In this document: one piece after another, positions 36,592-50,331 of the stretch
How the letters are laid out: each line of letters begins with the position of its first letter
Numbering within the stretch: the first letter of the stretch is position 1
Assembly: GCF_001577835.2 (NCBI RefSeq)
Contig: NC_029547.1
Location: 58,140,841 to 58,204,840 of the forward strand
From: Coturnix japonica
Lineage: Eukaryota; Chordata; Aves; Galliformes; Phasianidae
Length of the DNA: 64,000 bases
Direction of reading: 5' to 3'
Made by a program: the position numbers and the translations under genes
The notes under the pieces: generated by a model
What the model was told of the DNA's origin: nothing
Seen by the model: only the letters and a program-made list of their open reading frames with translations
Databases searched by the model: none

Positions 36592-37497
36592 TCACAGAAT
36601 CACAGAATGACCCGGGTTGGAAGGGACCTCAAGGATCATGTAGTTCCAACCCCCCTGCCTAGCAGGGCTACCAAACATACACCTTTACTAGATCAGGTTG
36701 CCCAGGGCCCCGTCCAACCTGGTCTTGAACACCTCCAAGGACGGGGCATCCACAACCTCCCTGGGCAGCCTGTTCCAGGGCCTAACCACTCTCCTAGTGA
36801 AGAACTTCCCCCTAACATCCAACCTAAATCTTCCCTCCTTCAACTTAAAACCATTTCCCCTAGTCCTGCTATTATCAGCCCTTTCGAAGAGTTTACTCCC
36901 CTCCTGGGAGTAAGTTCCCTTCAGGTACTGAAAGGCTGCAATGAGGTCACCCCACAACCTTCTCTTCTCCAGGCTGAACAAGCCCAGCTCCCTCAGCCTG
37001 TCCTCATAGGGGAGGTGCTCCAGCCCCCTGATCATCTTTGTGGCCCTCCTCTGGACCCTTTCCAGAATCTCAATGTCTTTTTTGTACTGAGGGCTCCACA
37101 CCTGGACACAGTACTCCAGATGGGGCCTCACAAGAGCCAAGTAGAGAGGGACAATCACGTCCCTATCCCTGCTGACCACCCCTCTCCCGATGGAGCCCAG
37201 GATCCCATTTGCTTTCCGGGCTGCCAGAGCGCACTGCTGACTCATGTTGAGTCTTTCGTCCATCAGGACCCCTAGGTCTTTCTCTGCCGAGCTGCTCTCA
37301 AGGACAACTCCTCCCAGCCTGTACAGGTGCCTGGGGTTCTTCCAGCCCAAATGCAAAACCTTGCACTTTGCTGTGTTGAACCTCATTAGGTTCACCTGAG
37401 CCCAGCTTTCCAGCCTGTTGAGGTCCCTCTGATCCCTGTTACAATGCTGCTTCCCAGCCTGGTGCAGAACGTTTAGTGAGGTAACAAAAATAGCCAT
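36592..37497 (-). mobile_element. CR1 LINE with 269-codon open ORF2 C-terminus
   Basis: The tail is at 36592 (antisense 'tcacagaatcacagaatga') and the element reads leftwards. An uninterrupted frame from 37497 to 36688 covers the end of the reverse transcriptase [105 protein letters not shown] and a final [14 protein letters not shown]. These are the canonical CR1 blocks after the polymerase domain. The endonuclease and YADD-containing polymerase parts are absent, so it is a 5'-truncated dead copy, but the lack of stops suggests a fairly young insertion. The 222-codon plus-strand frame here is its antisense shadow. Confidence 0.97.
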
Positions 37498-38983
37498 GAA
37501 AATGATCCAGTGAAGATATAGTAGGCACTGCCCAAAGAGTGCTGTAACTCAGGAAGTGTGTGAGACATTAAGCTCTTGATGGCTTCTACCTTTACTTAGA
37601 TAGCCTGAATTCCCCCATGGAAGCAACTGGTATATCATTTTAAAACCTGTTTCAACAACAAAGAAAAACAATGGTGTGTTAAGCTGAAGTGTTTGGCAAT
37701 GACTCCACAAGATTCAGGTGTGGTGAGATGAAAAATTCGGACACAGAAGGTGGATCTCATTCCAACTTTGGAGTACTGGGATGTGTTGTGTTATATTTCT
37801 GTGTTAAGTCTGCAAGTGTGTGTTTCTGGCTGGTTTTCAGACAGTTTTCTCTGCTGGGTTAGCCAGTCAGCACTTTACAGTGCCTTCGCTCTTCTGCACA
37901 TGTACAGCCATGACTGCCATTCTGTTTTTCTTCTTGGCCATTGATTTGAATGGAGTTTTGTTTACATAATGACTCAGAATAGCTTTTATTCAGAAAACTA
38001 CCTTTATTTGCACGTAAATAAGAGTATTCATGTACAAACAAGCATGTTGTTCAGTCACTTTTCTGAATCTATTTTTAAAATATTTCAGCTAGCAGTAACA
38101 ATTACATCCCCTCACCAAGAGGACAATCACACATCACACTGAGTAAACAATGAATGGAAATATCTCATTCATTTCAATGGGAACTGCTCTAAGTCAGAAT
38201 GATCAGTGGGAACAAACAAATCATAGACTGAAATTGGTTGCACGTGGAGCTGTGCTTAATGAATAAATTAATGCAACTTAGACTTGTTCACAAGACAATT
38301 CAGAAACAGAAAATCTTAGATTATTCACGTATCATGTTGATAATGGATAACTAAGCTCTGTCTACCAATGCCAAATTAAATGCCATCAAAACACTGTGGA
38401 GTTACATTTTAAATAGATCCAGAAACAGGTAATAAACGAAATGCATTAATGCAGATTGCTTTAATACATATAACTCCATGGGAAAACCAAATGTGATCTT
38501 TTCCCTCGTTGAGCTATTTTTCAGTAAACCTTTAATAATTTTAATGCACATAGTGCACTGAGTAGCTGCACTGAGATGAACTTTGCAGTTACACTTCATT
38601 GCATTTCCCAAGAGCTGCATGTCTGTCCAATTCTAATAATGATTTGCTAGCTTTGATCTGCTTGAGTCCTAATGCAAATCTTAATTTTGAGGTGGCATTG
38701 TGTCTGAAAACAGCACTTCAGAACACTGCAAATGTTTGCTGTGCTGATCATGCTCCTTTTTTGGTGTTCTGAAGTATTCCTTCTTCCCATTTCTCTCCTG
38801 ATGAGAGTGCACGGCTGCTATTGTCTTTCCCCCAGACGAAGGCGGGGTTTCTCCTCTGTTTGACTCATCAGTGCATGAGCTGACTTGGGCTGAGTTAATG
38901 GCAACAACAGAAAAGACTATACTGTGCTTCACGTGGAAGCTCTTTCTCCTCTCTCCTTTTCTTAGTGATCTCATTCTTCTTCT

Positions 38984-39006
38984 GAATAAATAAATAAATA
39001 AATAAA
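38984..39006 (+). repeat. (AAAT)n microsatellite
   Basis: Five to six perfect AAAT units. Confidence 0.9.
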
Positions 39007-42000
39007 ATCAGATGTTTTCCTTGCATCAGCAGTGAGACAGTGATACTGGGTGAAGCAATAAAGTGATGTCCAGTAGCACAAGAACCCACTGAACTGCATT
39101 TTCTGGACAGAAAAAAATAATCTGAAATGCTTCAGAGACATAGTAAAGAACTGAGCACCTGTATTAGTTCTTAACTGAAGCAGTAAATTCTTTACAGCAT
39201 CCTATGGCAATATCAACCCATGAAGAAGGCTTTTCTATCTTTCACACTGGTGTAGGCATGCTACACTGACAACGGCAGGTAGGATGCAGCTGACTGGATG
39301 GCAACTGTGCTGCTGTTATGCTCTGTTCTACTGAGGAAAAGCTGGAAGGTATACTGCAAATTGGTTTCCTACACTCTCACCACGAGTCCTGGTTTTAATC
39401 TGCACTTCTTTCTCTCACATCCAGATAATTTTCCTCTTTTTTTCCCCTCCGCCATTATTCTTCACAAGGAACTTTCAATGTTCCTTCTCACACAAACTAT
39501 GAACAGTGGCTCATTTTAAGTCTTTTAAGTCTGTGTAGCAAACACTACAAGAATGACTCACAGCTTTTTCCACACGTAGTGCTAAAACCCACTTTTAATC
39601 TCCATATGCTTTATGTATTGTTTAGATGAGAGAAGAGTCTTCAATTATACTTCTGAATACGTGTATTTTTGTATATTTACTTAGTATGTGTACTTTCTTG
39701 TTATGTGTTCGCACTGAAATACAGAAAAATAAAATAGAGAGAAGGATAGTAAAAAAGGACCTTGACTTGAAATAAGCATGCAGGAATCCATGGAAAGTTT
39801 TTCATCCCTATGCATGCACCTCAGAAGTTTCACCACAAGTTCCTGTCCTAGAAGGAAGATGCCAGGAAGAAGCAGGTTATCAAGGAGAAGCACTTGCCTC
39901 TTCAGAATTATGACTTTCTTTCTTTACAGGTACCACTATGAAGTGACAAACATTTCCAGGAAGCGTGAGTTAGGCTTAGTACTCTGTTATGGATTACTTA
40001 CATGGCTTCTGGTAAGTGTTTTCTGCCATGTTGTCCCATGGCCATGAAGCAGGCCCCACAAACCTTCCTTTTCCCATCTTACAGGATCATTACAAGGATC
40101 TGTATCAGGAGAAAATCACTCTCTTGTTCTAGAACATGGTGTGATGTACTTTGAACTTTGATGGACAGAGATACTTCGTCATTCTCAGTTTAGAATACTG
40201 CTGTCCTGTCACAAAATGCTGTTTATTAGGCAATCTAATGGCAAACTTCTTTAGCTGTGCAAGGCTAAAAATCAGCCCCAGTGAATTCACCCCAGTGAAT
40301 ACTGTTCTAGGGGATATCACTACGTGGGCTGAGGGTGAATGGGCTGATAGTTGATCTTGGTAATCTTGATGGTATTGTGCAGCTTCAGTGATTCTATAAA
40401 ATACATGCTTATCCAACAGTAGTTACTTGACATTCCTTTTTTCTGCTCCAGGAGCATCTCCATGGCTCTAAGTGTATGCACATGCAGTGGACTGTTGAAT
40501 AGACTCAGGTAGTAGTAGTTCCTTCACATTGCAAATACAGATCGATTACCATGCTGAAGAAGGTGGGGAGTACAGAGAAAGGCTTGGACTACTCCAAAAA
40601 TACATTGCCTGACTGCCTTTTCTATGGGTGAAAGTGAAAAAGAAAAAAGAGGTGGAGGAGGAGCCACAGAAGCATTTCTTTTAGTCTCCTGGAAATGTCT
40701 CCAGGCAAAGTACACTTATTTAAGCTATGACAAGTGGGAAAAATTCATATATTTTGAGGCAGGCATGGCTGATGAAATGATGCTTCTTTTGACTTGGGGT
40801 ATCAGTTTTGATGATTGAAAAGTTCCCTTCTGGCTTTAAAATCAGTGGAGCTACCCATGCAAACAGTACTTTACAGAAGCTTGCTACATGGCAAATAGCT
40901 GTACCTGCATTACATTTCTTCGGGAAATAACCTAAGAAACTTAATCTGATGGCTACAATCTGTTATAGTCACTGGTGTATTGTGAAAGGCCAGAGACCAT
41001 GCACTAAATTAGGTCATGTGCATACTTACTGCAACACTGAAGGCAAACAAGACAGTGGAGACTCAGAATCACCTGCCAACTAGAAGACAGGAATAAACAA
41101 ACTTGGAAATCAAGCGTGATATTTTAATAGAGAATACAACTAATGTGAAAGCATAGGTTAGCTGCTATTTCCAAAGAGATGAGTTACTGACTGTTGATTA
41201 GATGAGAGACTGTGTGTGGCTGATTTCCTAACACACACCTGCCTACAGGGGATATGATCTCATACTGTGGAAATACCCTTAGCAGTGCAATGCTGCTGGA
41301 GGAAGGAGAATAACCCAAGAGTGGGCAATATTGTCATTACAGGGGCACCTAATTTTCTCAGGTTTGGGTTGTAAGCTTTTGGATCGGAGGGGAAAGATGG
41401 TATTTCTTCTTCTGACACTATGATCTTTTTGTGTTGCAATGTTGTGTCCATGTCTTGCAGTCATAGTTTAAGTGGTATGCACAAAAATAGGCTATATGCC
41501 ACCATAGGGCTTTGAGAACAGAAACTGGGAAGATGTTGTCACTGAAAGTTGGGGGAGGTTAATCTACTTGATGCAGGGGAAATGTCTGCATCACCATGCA
41601 CAACCGCTTGCACAGGGAACAAAAATGAAGGCATGCTCAAAGTAGAAATAAAACATTTTTAAGTGAGGTTAATTATGATCAACTCATGAAATCTGGTAAT
41701 TATAAAAGAAAAACATAAATTTTATACAGAGTCAAGAACAAATAATTCTCCTATGAAAAGTGACTGCATGTTTATTAAGAAAGCTAAGTCATTAACAAAG
41801 AAAATTCTAACCTACAAGCAAAACCAGAATATTTTCGCTGTACAACAATGTTCTTGTTGTCATAAGCCAATACTGAAGTTGAAAGAAGTAGAAAATTTAG
41901 CTACAATTTAACGGTCTCCCTGGAGCACAAAGGAGTGGAGTGCTGCAAGGCAAAGCATTGGTAGGAGACATTTAGATTTAATTAACAGTAAAGGCAGTGG

Positions 42001-43917
42001 CATTCCAGCTAATAGGCTAAACCCAACCAGTGGCTGACCTACGCTTGCATCTTAAATGTTAATGGCTTGGCTCCCTTTAGCATGACTTGCAGGAAAAAAA
42101 AACCTGAAACAGAAGTATTTTGTTATTTTCTCCAAACTTTTACTAATTTGGTGGATGGATACATGCAAACTAACAGCCTTGGTATTTGTCTTTTCCCTCT
42201 TCAAATCTTGATTGATGCCCTTAGTGTAATTTGAAATCATTCTTGTTTAACTGGATTCTGGGGACTCAAGAAACAACCTCAGAATGAGAATTCGCTACAA
42301 GTCATTCAGGATGGGCTTATGAGGCAACTGTGACTCAACATTCAGAAAAATATAGTTTAAAATAGTCTAAAATAGTTTAGAAATTAGTTTTTTCTAGGCT
42401 CACTCATCCATTCTACATGTCTGGTAACCACTGTGACACGTAATTACTCAGTGATAGGTGAAATTAAAGATACATTTCTGAATGAGCTATCAAGCTGATA
42501 AAAGTACAGTGTACAGGAAAACACTACCAAAGACACTGATGGATGTGCTGAGCAGGAACTATATCTAGACTGAAAGCAGAATTATGATGTGTGCAGTTTT
42601 CTCTTATACTTTTCTCTTCTGCTTCCTTTGGCCCAAGCATTGGAAAGGGACAACTTGCAATTGCTGCCTGTGAAATACAGAAATCTCCATTTAGTCTTCT
42701 GTGCTGAAGTGGGCACAATGGTAATTGCTCAGATTTGTCTGTCTGTAGATGCCTGAGCTCATTCAGATGGTGTGGTCTGGTTTTGGTAAAAGTCACAGTT
42801 AAAAAAAGCATTTGTTAATACTCTTGATAAAATATTCAAGGGGACATATTTCTTGTGAAAAATAATTCTCTTTTTCTCTGTCAACAGTTTCACTGGAAAT
42901 AAATCTGTTAAAAAGCCATTTGGTGAAAACCTTAATTCTCTTGAAAGTGTTTTGTCACTTTCCCATGATTTCTGACACCAAACTGGAAAGACACTTTTAT
43001 CTGCTCCTGCTGGTAGTGCAGTGAAAGGTTTCTGGCCCACGCTACCTCCCTAAAGCAGATGAACTCTGTACTGATGATGTCAGTGTGTCCGTGTTCTATG
43101 TAGTCTATGACTCAATATGAATTTGGAGAAGAAGCAGCATTGTGCTGTTAGTGTCTCGCCATAAGTATGTCAGCACCTCCAGCAGCAAAACCCCCATGGC
43201 AGTACCAGCTCCAGGAGAAGGCAATCCTGGTATCGTAGGCCAACCTCAGCACCTCCTGATCTGGTTGTTCAGCTCTTCTGAATATAAAAAACAGTGACTT
43301 TGGCATAAACACGTTTGGAGCAGGTCAAAGGTTAAATAATGGCTTGAAACCTTGCTTTTGAAAATGTCTGTCAACAGGGAATTTTTTTTTGTTGGTATCT
43401 AAAGCCATGTTTTCTAGCAGTTTGTGCTGCATATGTCAGTATTTCCTTTCAGCAATCCTTGTTGTCATTGTTCTGTCCCAACAGTGGAAGACATAATGTT
43501 AAGGTAGTATCTTACTATCCATCAAGAGCTGGGCAATAAACTGCAGTGCCTCAAAAGGTGACACTGCAAAAGCCCCCTCCTTCCATTGCAACCAACTCAC
43601 CTGCAAGGCACTGTGTTGGTCCACAGCCTTGCACAGTACCAGTTCCCAGTGATGGCCCAGATGTCACAGTAAGGACAAGTTTATGCTGCTGAGAAAGGTT
43701 TGTTTTCTCAGTACAAACTCTCTGCAGAGAGTCAGTATTCATGAAAAATGGGAATAACTAAAGAATATTCACATACTGAAACAGAAAAATTCACTGCTTG
43801 ACACCAGGCTGATGCTCAAGAGCTCCTCAAAAGTTCAGCTTTGGGGATGAGGGAGTTTCTGAGGTGTTGCACTGCTGAGGCCTCCTAAGAGTTCTGTCTG
43901 ATGGATATATGTATAAT

Positions 43918-43952
43918 TTATTTGTTTGTTTGTTTGTTTGTTTGTTTGTTTT
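43918..43952 (+). repeat. (TTTG)n microsatellite
   Basis: About eight perfect TTTG units. Confidence 0.93.
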
Positions 43953-46302
43953 CTAAATTCAGGCTTTAAACTGTTCATTCATAACAGCATTTTTCAGTTT
44001 GTATAGAGTCTATCTTCCCTCTTCCTTGGCTATTCTAGAAGTGCCTTTAATGAAGGTTGGACTGGGGCTTCCTTTAGCAATTTCAACTACGAAGATGGAG
44101 AAATGTCAGGCAAAATTGCACCTGGGAAATCTGGGCACTGCAGGATTTCAATAAAGTTGTGTAATGCTGGGAAATCAAAGTACTGTCAGAGTTGTTCTGT
44201 GCTCAGTCAAGCACTGAGCTGGAGTGAATGCATTTGAGTGGTTTTTTGCCAGAAAGAAGGCAAGGTTGTTAATACTGCTGGTCTTTAGGAAAGACCAACC
44301 TAAAATGAGAATACTCTTGGCCTGTTGAAGCTGCCACAGAGCCAGAAGTGTTTGAGAAGTCCTATGGAACATGACATGGAAAAAGCTCCTGCAATGCCAA
44401 ATCACCCACAGGCACAGTCTTTCCCCAAATTGCATTACTGTTTGATGCCAGTGTTATGCTCAATGCTGTGAAAATGAATTTCAATATAAAATGTTTCAGA
44501 ATTATGGTAACTACTAGAAACTGTTACGAATATATCTGCTTTCAGGCCTGGTAATATCCATGGAAGAACTCACGGTAACTGGATTTCCTGTAAATCTTTA
44601 GCAGCTTGCTAAAATGTATGGTTAAGGCCATACTTTCAATCCAAGTTTTTGTCTTTGCTGTTTTCCTTACCTCTGTGCCAGTATGCTTTCTGTTATGAGC
44701 TGGTTTCTGGTTTTAAACACAGAATATGTGGCCACTCAAATGCTGGAGGCATTTAAGGAAGAGTTAAATGTATAACACCTGAGTTGAGAATGGCTTTGGT
44801 CTGCTCAGGCAGCTGTCCTGGAGAAGAACAGAGTTGCTAACATCCAAGGTCCATCCATATGCCCCCAAAGCAGAAATGCTGTGCTTTCAGGCTGCAACTC
44901 CCCTTCCTAATTCATATTTATTTCTCTGGTGCATAGCAGTGTGTGCAAACAGCCACAGGCCTGCTTTGTGATGAGCTGCATGTTTAATCTCCATACCATC
45001 ACCAAAGAAAGCGTCATTAAGCAAAGAAGGCTTTTGACACTTCTCTGTTGTGCAGAGAGAAAATCATTCCCTTGGCCTCCCCAGAGCTGCTGATCTTTGG
45101 TCTCTGCTGTCATTCACTGCAGGCAGCGTTTGGTCTGCTGATGGGTGGTTGCAGGCTCAGAGAAGTTTTAAAGAGGCATATCCACAGAAAATGAGGTAGT
45201 AAGAGTTATGTTATTGCTCCTTACAGACCTCTCAGATTCAGAAACTATTCTTTGTTACCTCAAACCCTGACACAGCTGTAGACTTTTTATTCTCTTTATT
45301 CTCCTATGGTTGGGTAAGTACTTCAGTGTTCAGCAATGCAGCATCTCTTTCACATTGCAAAGGGATGTAGAAGTAGGGGCAACCATCATCGTCCACATGG
45401 AAAAGGATTTATGGTGTTGACTAATTCTGGGTCATGTCATTCATTTCATATTTGGGAAACTGAGGCATGGAGAGGTGGTTTGTAGAAGGATATCCAGACA
45501 GGCTTGCAACAGCACAACTCAAAAGTCATGGAGCTATGTGCATGGAGGCCTGCTCTGAAAACCTGCTTACTTCTGATCTCTGCTAATAGCCATAGAGATC
45601 ATCACTTTCAGTACCATGGCCTCCAGATGCTCCATTCCAAATTAAAGAGGTCTTTGCTGTCTCAGGTAAAGGCTCTGCCTCTCACCCTGAACAAGGGATG
45701 AAAGGCAATATACAAAGATCTGGGATCACTTTTCAGACAGCTGCTGATGGAGTGATGCTCCAACCTTGGTTCCCCCTTTCCTTCTAGACCAGGGCTACAA
45801 AGTGTCTCCTCTCCATCCTATACCCAGCAAAAACGGTTTCCTATGTGATTAATTGAACCTCAGAAAGAAAATCAATTGTATTTGAAAATGACTTAACATC
45901 TGCTTGTGCTTCTAAATATGTGTGTCTGCACTAAACAGGTTTGATTGATGGTGTGGTAGCTGTCCATATTGAACTCCTGCATAGTCATGAAACAGCCAGC
46001 CATCTGTCCTACTCCTCTGACATTCCTAAAGACTATCCCAGCACTTTCACTTGGCACCAAACAAACAGGCATCATGTAATTTGTTCAGGTCAGCTCCAAA
46101 ATGTATGTGGGCAACAGACTTCTTGATAAGCAAGTGGAACAAATCACTGCCAAAACAAACAAGTAGAGCTAGGGTGGGAAACTCCTGTAAAACAGAGACA
46201 GATTAGAGTAGCTCACTGTTACTTAAATAAACAGAAATAAACAAGTATATATGACTGTGTTTACATAAACAATGCATATAAATGTGTGTAAGCATACATA
46301 TG

Positions 46303-46434
46303 TTCCCTTCCAACCCAGTTATAGGATTCCAAGTACTCGATCTAGAGGTTGGTAACACTGCCTGTGGCAGAGTTTGGAGCCTGGTGATCCTTGAGGTCCC
46401 TCCCAACCCAAGATATTCTATGATTCTATGATAT
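46303..46434 (+). mobile_element. Two nested or tandem CR1 3' tails
   Basis: 'cccttccaacccagttataggatt' near 46303-46328 is a tail remnant. A second complete tail follows: 'ctggtgatccttgaggtccc' then 'tcccaaccca' and 'attctatgattctatgat' ending at 46434. The second may have landed in or beside the first. Confidence 0.88.
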
Positions 46435-48119
46435 ATTCCTACATCATTTTTTTTTTGTCTATTACTTCTTTAAACTGAATTCGAAACAGAATAAGAGAGC
46501 AGTGGTAGTGTGTGGATGTTGTTTGTAATGAAGAATTAAAAAAAAAAACAAACCAACAAAAAACACCTGTTTTTGAAAATGGCAAAGAAGAGGAAAATGA
46601 GAATTCATCAAGGTTCAGCAAGGGGAGACCTGAATGCCTGAGACATCGACAGAACACACTTGTGCCCTGCTCTGGTTCCCTCCCCACGGCTCTGAGGATC
46701 TGCTGGGAGGTTAAGGTCTGAATAAATGCCTTTAGAAAGATGCTCTTATTTTGTCCCTCTTATGGTTTCTCACATTTCAAATCTGTATCTTCATACTCTT
46801 TCTAGTGTGCCAAGGAAGTTTCAAAAATGGCAAAGAAAAAAAAATAAATTAAAAAAATAATAATAATAAAATTATTTATTTATTTATCTATTAAAGCAGA
46901 GTTGAAAAGCACTGTAGAAAGGTAATTATTCAAGGTATTCGAAGGTAGGACACAGTTAATTAAAGTTAATTACAGTTAATCCTGATGAAAACGCTGTTGC
47001 ACAGCACTCCTGACCAGAAGAAATCTGCACTCTCTTTACACTCCACACTCACCAGATGGACAGGATGAGCTACGAGCAGAGACATTCCCAAGTTTTCTGA
47101 AAGAGTATGTTTGAGTGACATGGACAAATATCTGAAAGTGCCCATTCCTGCCTTCTGGAGACAGCAAAGTGCCAGTGTCAGAGGCAGCATCATCACAGCA
47201 GCTTCTGCCAGTAGAGGAAGCCGATTAGGCTGGGATTATTTGGCCTCTTTGTCTGTCACAAATCTTTTGGCTGAGAAAGGTGATTTTGTGTTTTTACAGT
47301 GTTTAATAAAATGGTAAAATATCCTTGTTTTTTCCCTCTAGGGACTTAATACAGAAAGAATGTTAAATACTTGAAATGTAACAGAGTAATGTTAATCGCT
47401 TACCTAATGACCGCTATTACAGGGATTAAACAATCGTTTTCTGTCAATTGGATATAGATACTAATTATTATTAATCAGCATCATTTTTATACTGTAGTTG
47501 ATTGTGAAAGCTCAGCCAAGTCTGTACTTTGGAGGGATGTACTCGGTGTTACTTGGAGAAGTAGCATAGTTCTACCTGTGAATATTTTAGTTCAGCTTCA
47601 ATTTGGATTATGGACAGAAAAAAAACATAGAAATGCCTGAAATACCTCATGTAGCCTGCATTATTAATAGTGGGTCTGATTACTTTTTGTGTGGTATTCA
47701 AACTCGTTTTTCAGTTCACTGAGATAAAAATGTCATAGATGGTGTGTTTTTCCAGGGTAACACCTGAAGCTGCACCAGCAGAACAGCTGTGCTTCAGTGA
47801 TAACCCACAAGTCAAAAATTGCCCCTGGATTGTAGCACCTCGAGGAAATGATTTCAGACCATTTGCTGAAGTTTCACATTCTAATGACACACTGGCATCA
47901 GGCAAGATGGGAAGGATACCACTTTCCTCCTCATAGGCTACACAGTTTTTCCCACCATAATGATGGGCTGGTGAGTTCTGGCTTTTTCTCTCTTTCTTGA
48001 GTGGTAGGAGGAATCATCCCACATGCTGATTTCAAAGAGCACTCAATGGATTTTGGCCTTAATTGTAGCAACTTGGATTTCCTCTTCTTTCTCATCAGTC
48101 TCTAACAGCTTCGCCACCT
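46435..48119. other. AT-rich stretch with simple repeats and homeodomain-like words
   Basis: No gene recognised. Poly(A) at 46538-46548, A/T-rich tract at 46836-46889, three AGTTAAT words at 46953-46980 and an AT-rich block at 47370-47480 that has the look of conserved noncoding DNA. Confidence 0.35.
46836..46889 (+). repeat. A/T-rich (TAA)n and (TTTA)n tract
   Basis: Poly(A) grades into TAA units and then TTTA units. Confidence 0.85.
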
Positions 48120-48120
48120 A

Positions 48121-48410
48121 AGAATCATAGAATCTTTTGAGTTGGAAGGGACCTTTAAAGACCATCTTGCCCAACTCCCCTGCAATGAACAGTGACAACC
48201 ACAGCTCTGTCAGGTGCTTAGAGCCCCATCCAGCCTGATCTAGAGTGCCTCCAGGGATGAAGCATCAACCACTTCTCTGATTAGCCCATGCCAGAGCCTC
48301 ACCACTGTTATTATAAAAGAACTTAATCCTTTTATCTGACCTAAATCTCTCCTCTTCTAGTTTGAACCCATTTACTCTTGTCCTGCTAAAGAATCTGCCT
48401 GTCTCTTCTC
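48121..48410 (-). mobile_element. CR1 LINE 3' half, reversed
   Basis: Antisense CR1: 'agaatcatagaatcttttgagttggaaggg' at the tail, 'cccctgcaatgaacagtgacaa', 'agcctgatctagagtgcctccaggg', 'tcctcttctagtttgaaccca' and 'cttgtcctgctaaag'. Diverged, no open frame. Confidence 0.94.
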
Positions 48411-50150
48411 ATCCCTTGCTGGGACATGATATGGACAGGTGGCACCCAGAGGGCACACCCAGACCACACAGCTCATGGAGTTAAGCCAGTCTTCAAGAAA
48501 AGTGAGAACTTATAAATTACATGATTTAAGATTAATAAGCTAAAATAACACCTGTAATGCAGCATTTAAAAGCTGGCTGCTAATAATACAGCACCTGCGT
48601 TGCTTTTTCATACAGCCCTGGAGACACAGTGCAATATTGTGTTCTTGGCTGCTTCTCTGTTTTCACACTGCTGCTTTGCAGGGTATGTGCCTGACATCTG
48701 GATGTGGGTACCCACAACAGAAAACTGGGCCAGGAGCATAGCTGCAATCTCCAAAATAGCACATTTCTCTGCTGCTTCCATCTCTGCCTGGAAGCAGCAC
48801 TGATGCATCCTTCAGGTGCACTCCCTGCAGCCTGCACAGAGGAGTCTGAAACAGAGAGAGAGGAACAAATAAATAAAATACTAAGGGCTAGGATCTACAA
48901 AAGAGAGGGGAACAGCAAGCATCACCCCAGCAGTCAGTGGGGTGGAGAAGATCCCCACCCCAGTGAGTTGAGCTGCGATGCTCTGCTCATGAGTCTGGCA
49001 TCCCTCCCTTTCCCACAGTATGTTTCCATAGTGACCAATGCAAGGTGCTTGGTCCAGCTGTGCTGGGAGTGTCAGGGTCGATTTGGGCTTCACACACTGC
49101 TGCCATAGGAGTGACCAGAGTATGACTGGCTTGGCACAGAGCTGGGTGCCACTGCGTATAGGTGGTTTTGGTCCAGTGTGGGGGAACAGAGTTGATGGAA
49201 GGATGTTTAACAAAGCAGATGGCAGAGCATCACACATTCATTCGCATTCTCCCCCTCTCTACCCTTCCAGTGGGATGGAGGAGAGAGCTGGGAAAAAAAG
49301 AAGTAGAACTTACAGATTGAGATAAAACTATTTACTATCATAGAGAAACTAGTGCTGCTGGTAAGCAAGTTGCAGAGGTTGCCTGAAAATTCAGTTTCTC
49401 TTTCCAGGGCAGAAATGGTCCTACATTCTTATTTCCCAGGGATACCATGAGAATGAAGTGTATCATGTAATTTAGAAGGTTCATCACCCTGATGCAGTTA
49501 GGTTTGTTCATATATCCTCACATGGAGCCTCAGCTCAGCCAAGAAAACTCTTGCCTCCCCAGCATTTGCAGCTTGTGGGCATAGAAGGAAGAATTTATTT
49601 CAGGAGCAGAGGAGCCTTCTGCACTGGCTGATGCAGTGGTCTCTGAAAACATAATGAGGCAGAGCAGTATAGGGAGGATAAGGGAAGGCATGTACAGCAC
49701 AGCACGTACAGCTAGGCTGTGGAAGTCACTACCACTGGGCGTCACTGTGCCCATGAATTTAGCAAAATAGAAGAAGTTAGTGCTTTCTTGCATGCACAGC
49801 AGAAATATCCTGGCTTGTTGAGAACAGTATTCTTGTTAACTTCTTTTCTGGAAGTCAAATAAAGCCCTCAGGGCCTTTGGAGCTGAAAGGTCACAGACAG
49901 AGTGGCCAATTTTCATTTACTTTCCACCTTAAATTTCCCCTTCATGTCTGCTGGGCTGTGATCAAAGGCAGGACTGTGTAACAGAGCTCTTGAATCTGAT
50001 CTGACAGTTTAAGGTGTCTCTCTTTTGCTGTGTGATTTTCCTTCAAATAGTGTCAGGATCACAGAGGCCTAAGAGACCTTTTCTACCCTCCCATCTTCTT
50101 CCCAGTCCCTGGAAGATAGAAAGTGCCAATGTCCCACTTAATACCTCTGT
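48411..50150. other. Unannotated stretch
   Basis: No gene or transposon recognised. Opposed frames at 48704-49108 plus and 48881-49237 minus overlap each other and show no domain. Confidence 0.4.
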
Positions 50151-50151
50151 G

Positions 50152-50331
50152 ATACTGGCACAGGTTGCCTAGAGAGATGGTGGATGCCCCATCCCTGGAG
50201 GTACCTAAGATCAGGCTGGATGAGGCCCTAAGCTCTTGATGGAGCTGTAGATGTCCCTGCTCATTGCAGAGGAGTTGGACTAGATGGTCTTTAGGGTCCC
50301 TTCTAATTCAAATGATTCCATGATTCTACCA
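50152..50331 (+). mobile_element. CR1 LINE 3' fragment
   Basis: 'ggcacaggttgcctagagag', 'tggatgccccatccctggagg', 'ttgatggagctgtagatgtcc', 'ggagttggactagatggtct' and the tail 'atgattccatgattctacc'. It is the same subfamily style as 2858-3187, including the unusual 'attgcagaggagttggac' block. Confidence 0.95.

Larger units (their letters stand above)
37498..46296. other. AT-rich gene desert segment
   Basis: No exon, RNA gene or recognisable transposon in almost 9 kb. Simple repeats: (AAAT)n at 38984-39006 and (TTTG)n at 43918-43952. Frames such as 39778-40047 and 42524-43040 carry no domain signature. Confidence 0.4.

Noticed and set aside
36607-37275. 222-codon plus-strand open frame
   Set aside because: It is the antisense of the CR1 reverse-transcriptase C-terminal frame on the minus strand.
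48704-49237. Opposed 134- and 118-codon frames
   Set aside because: They overlap on opposite strands, show no family motifs and have no exon structure.
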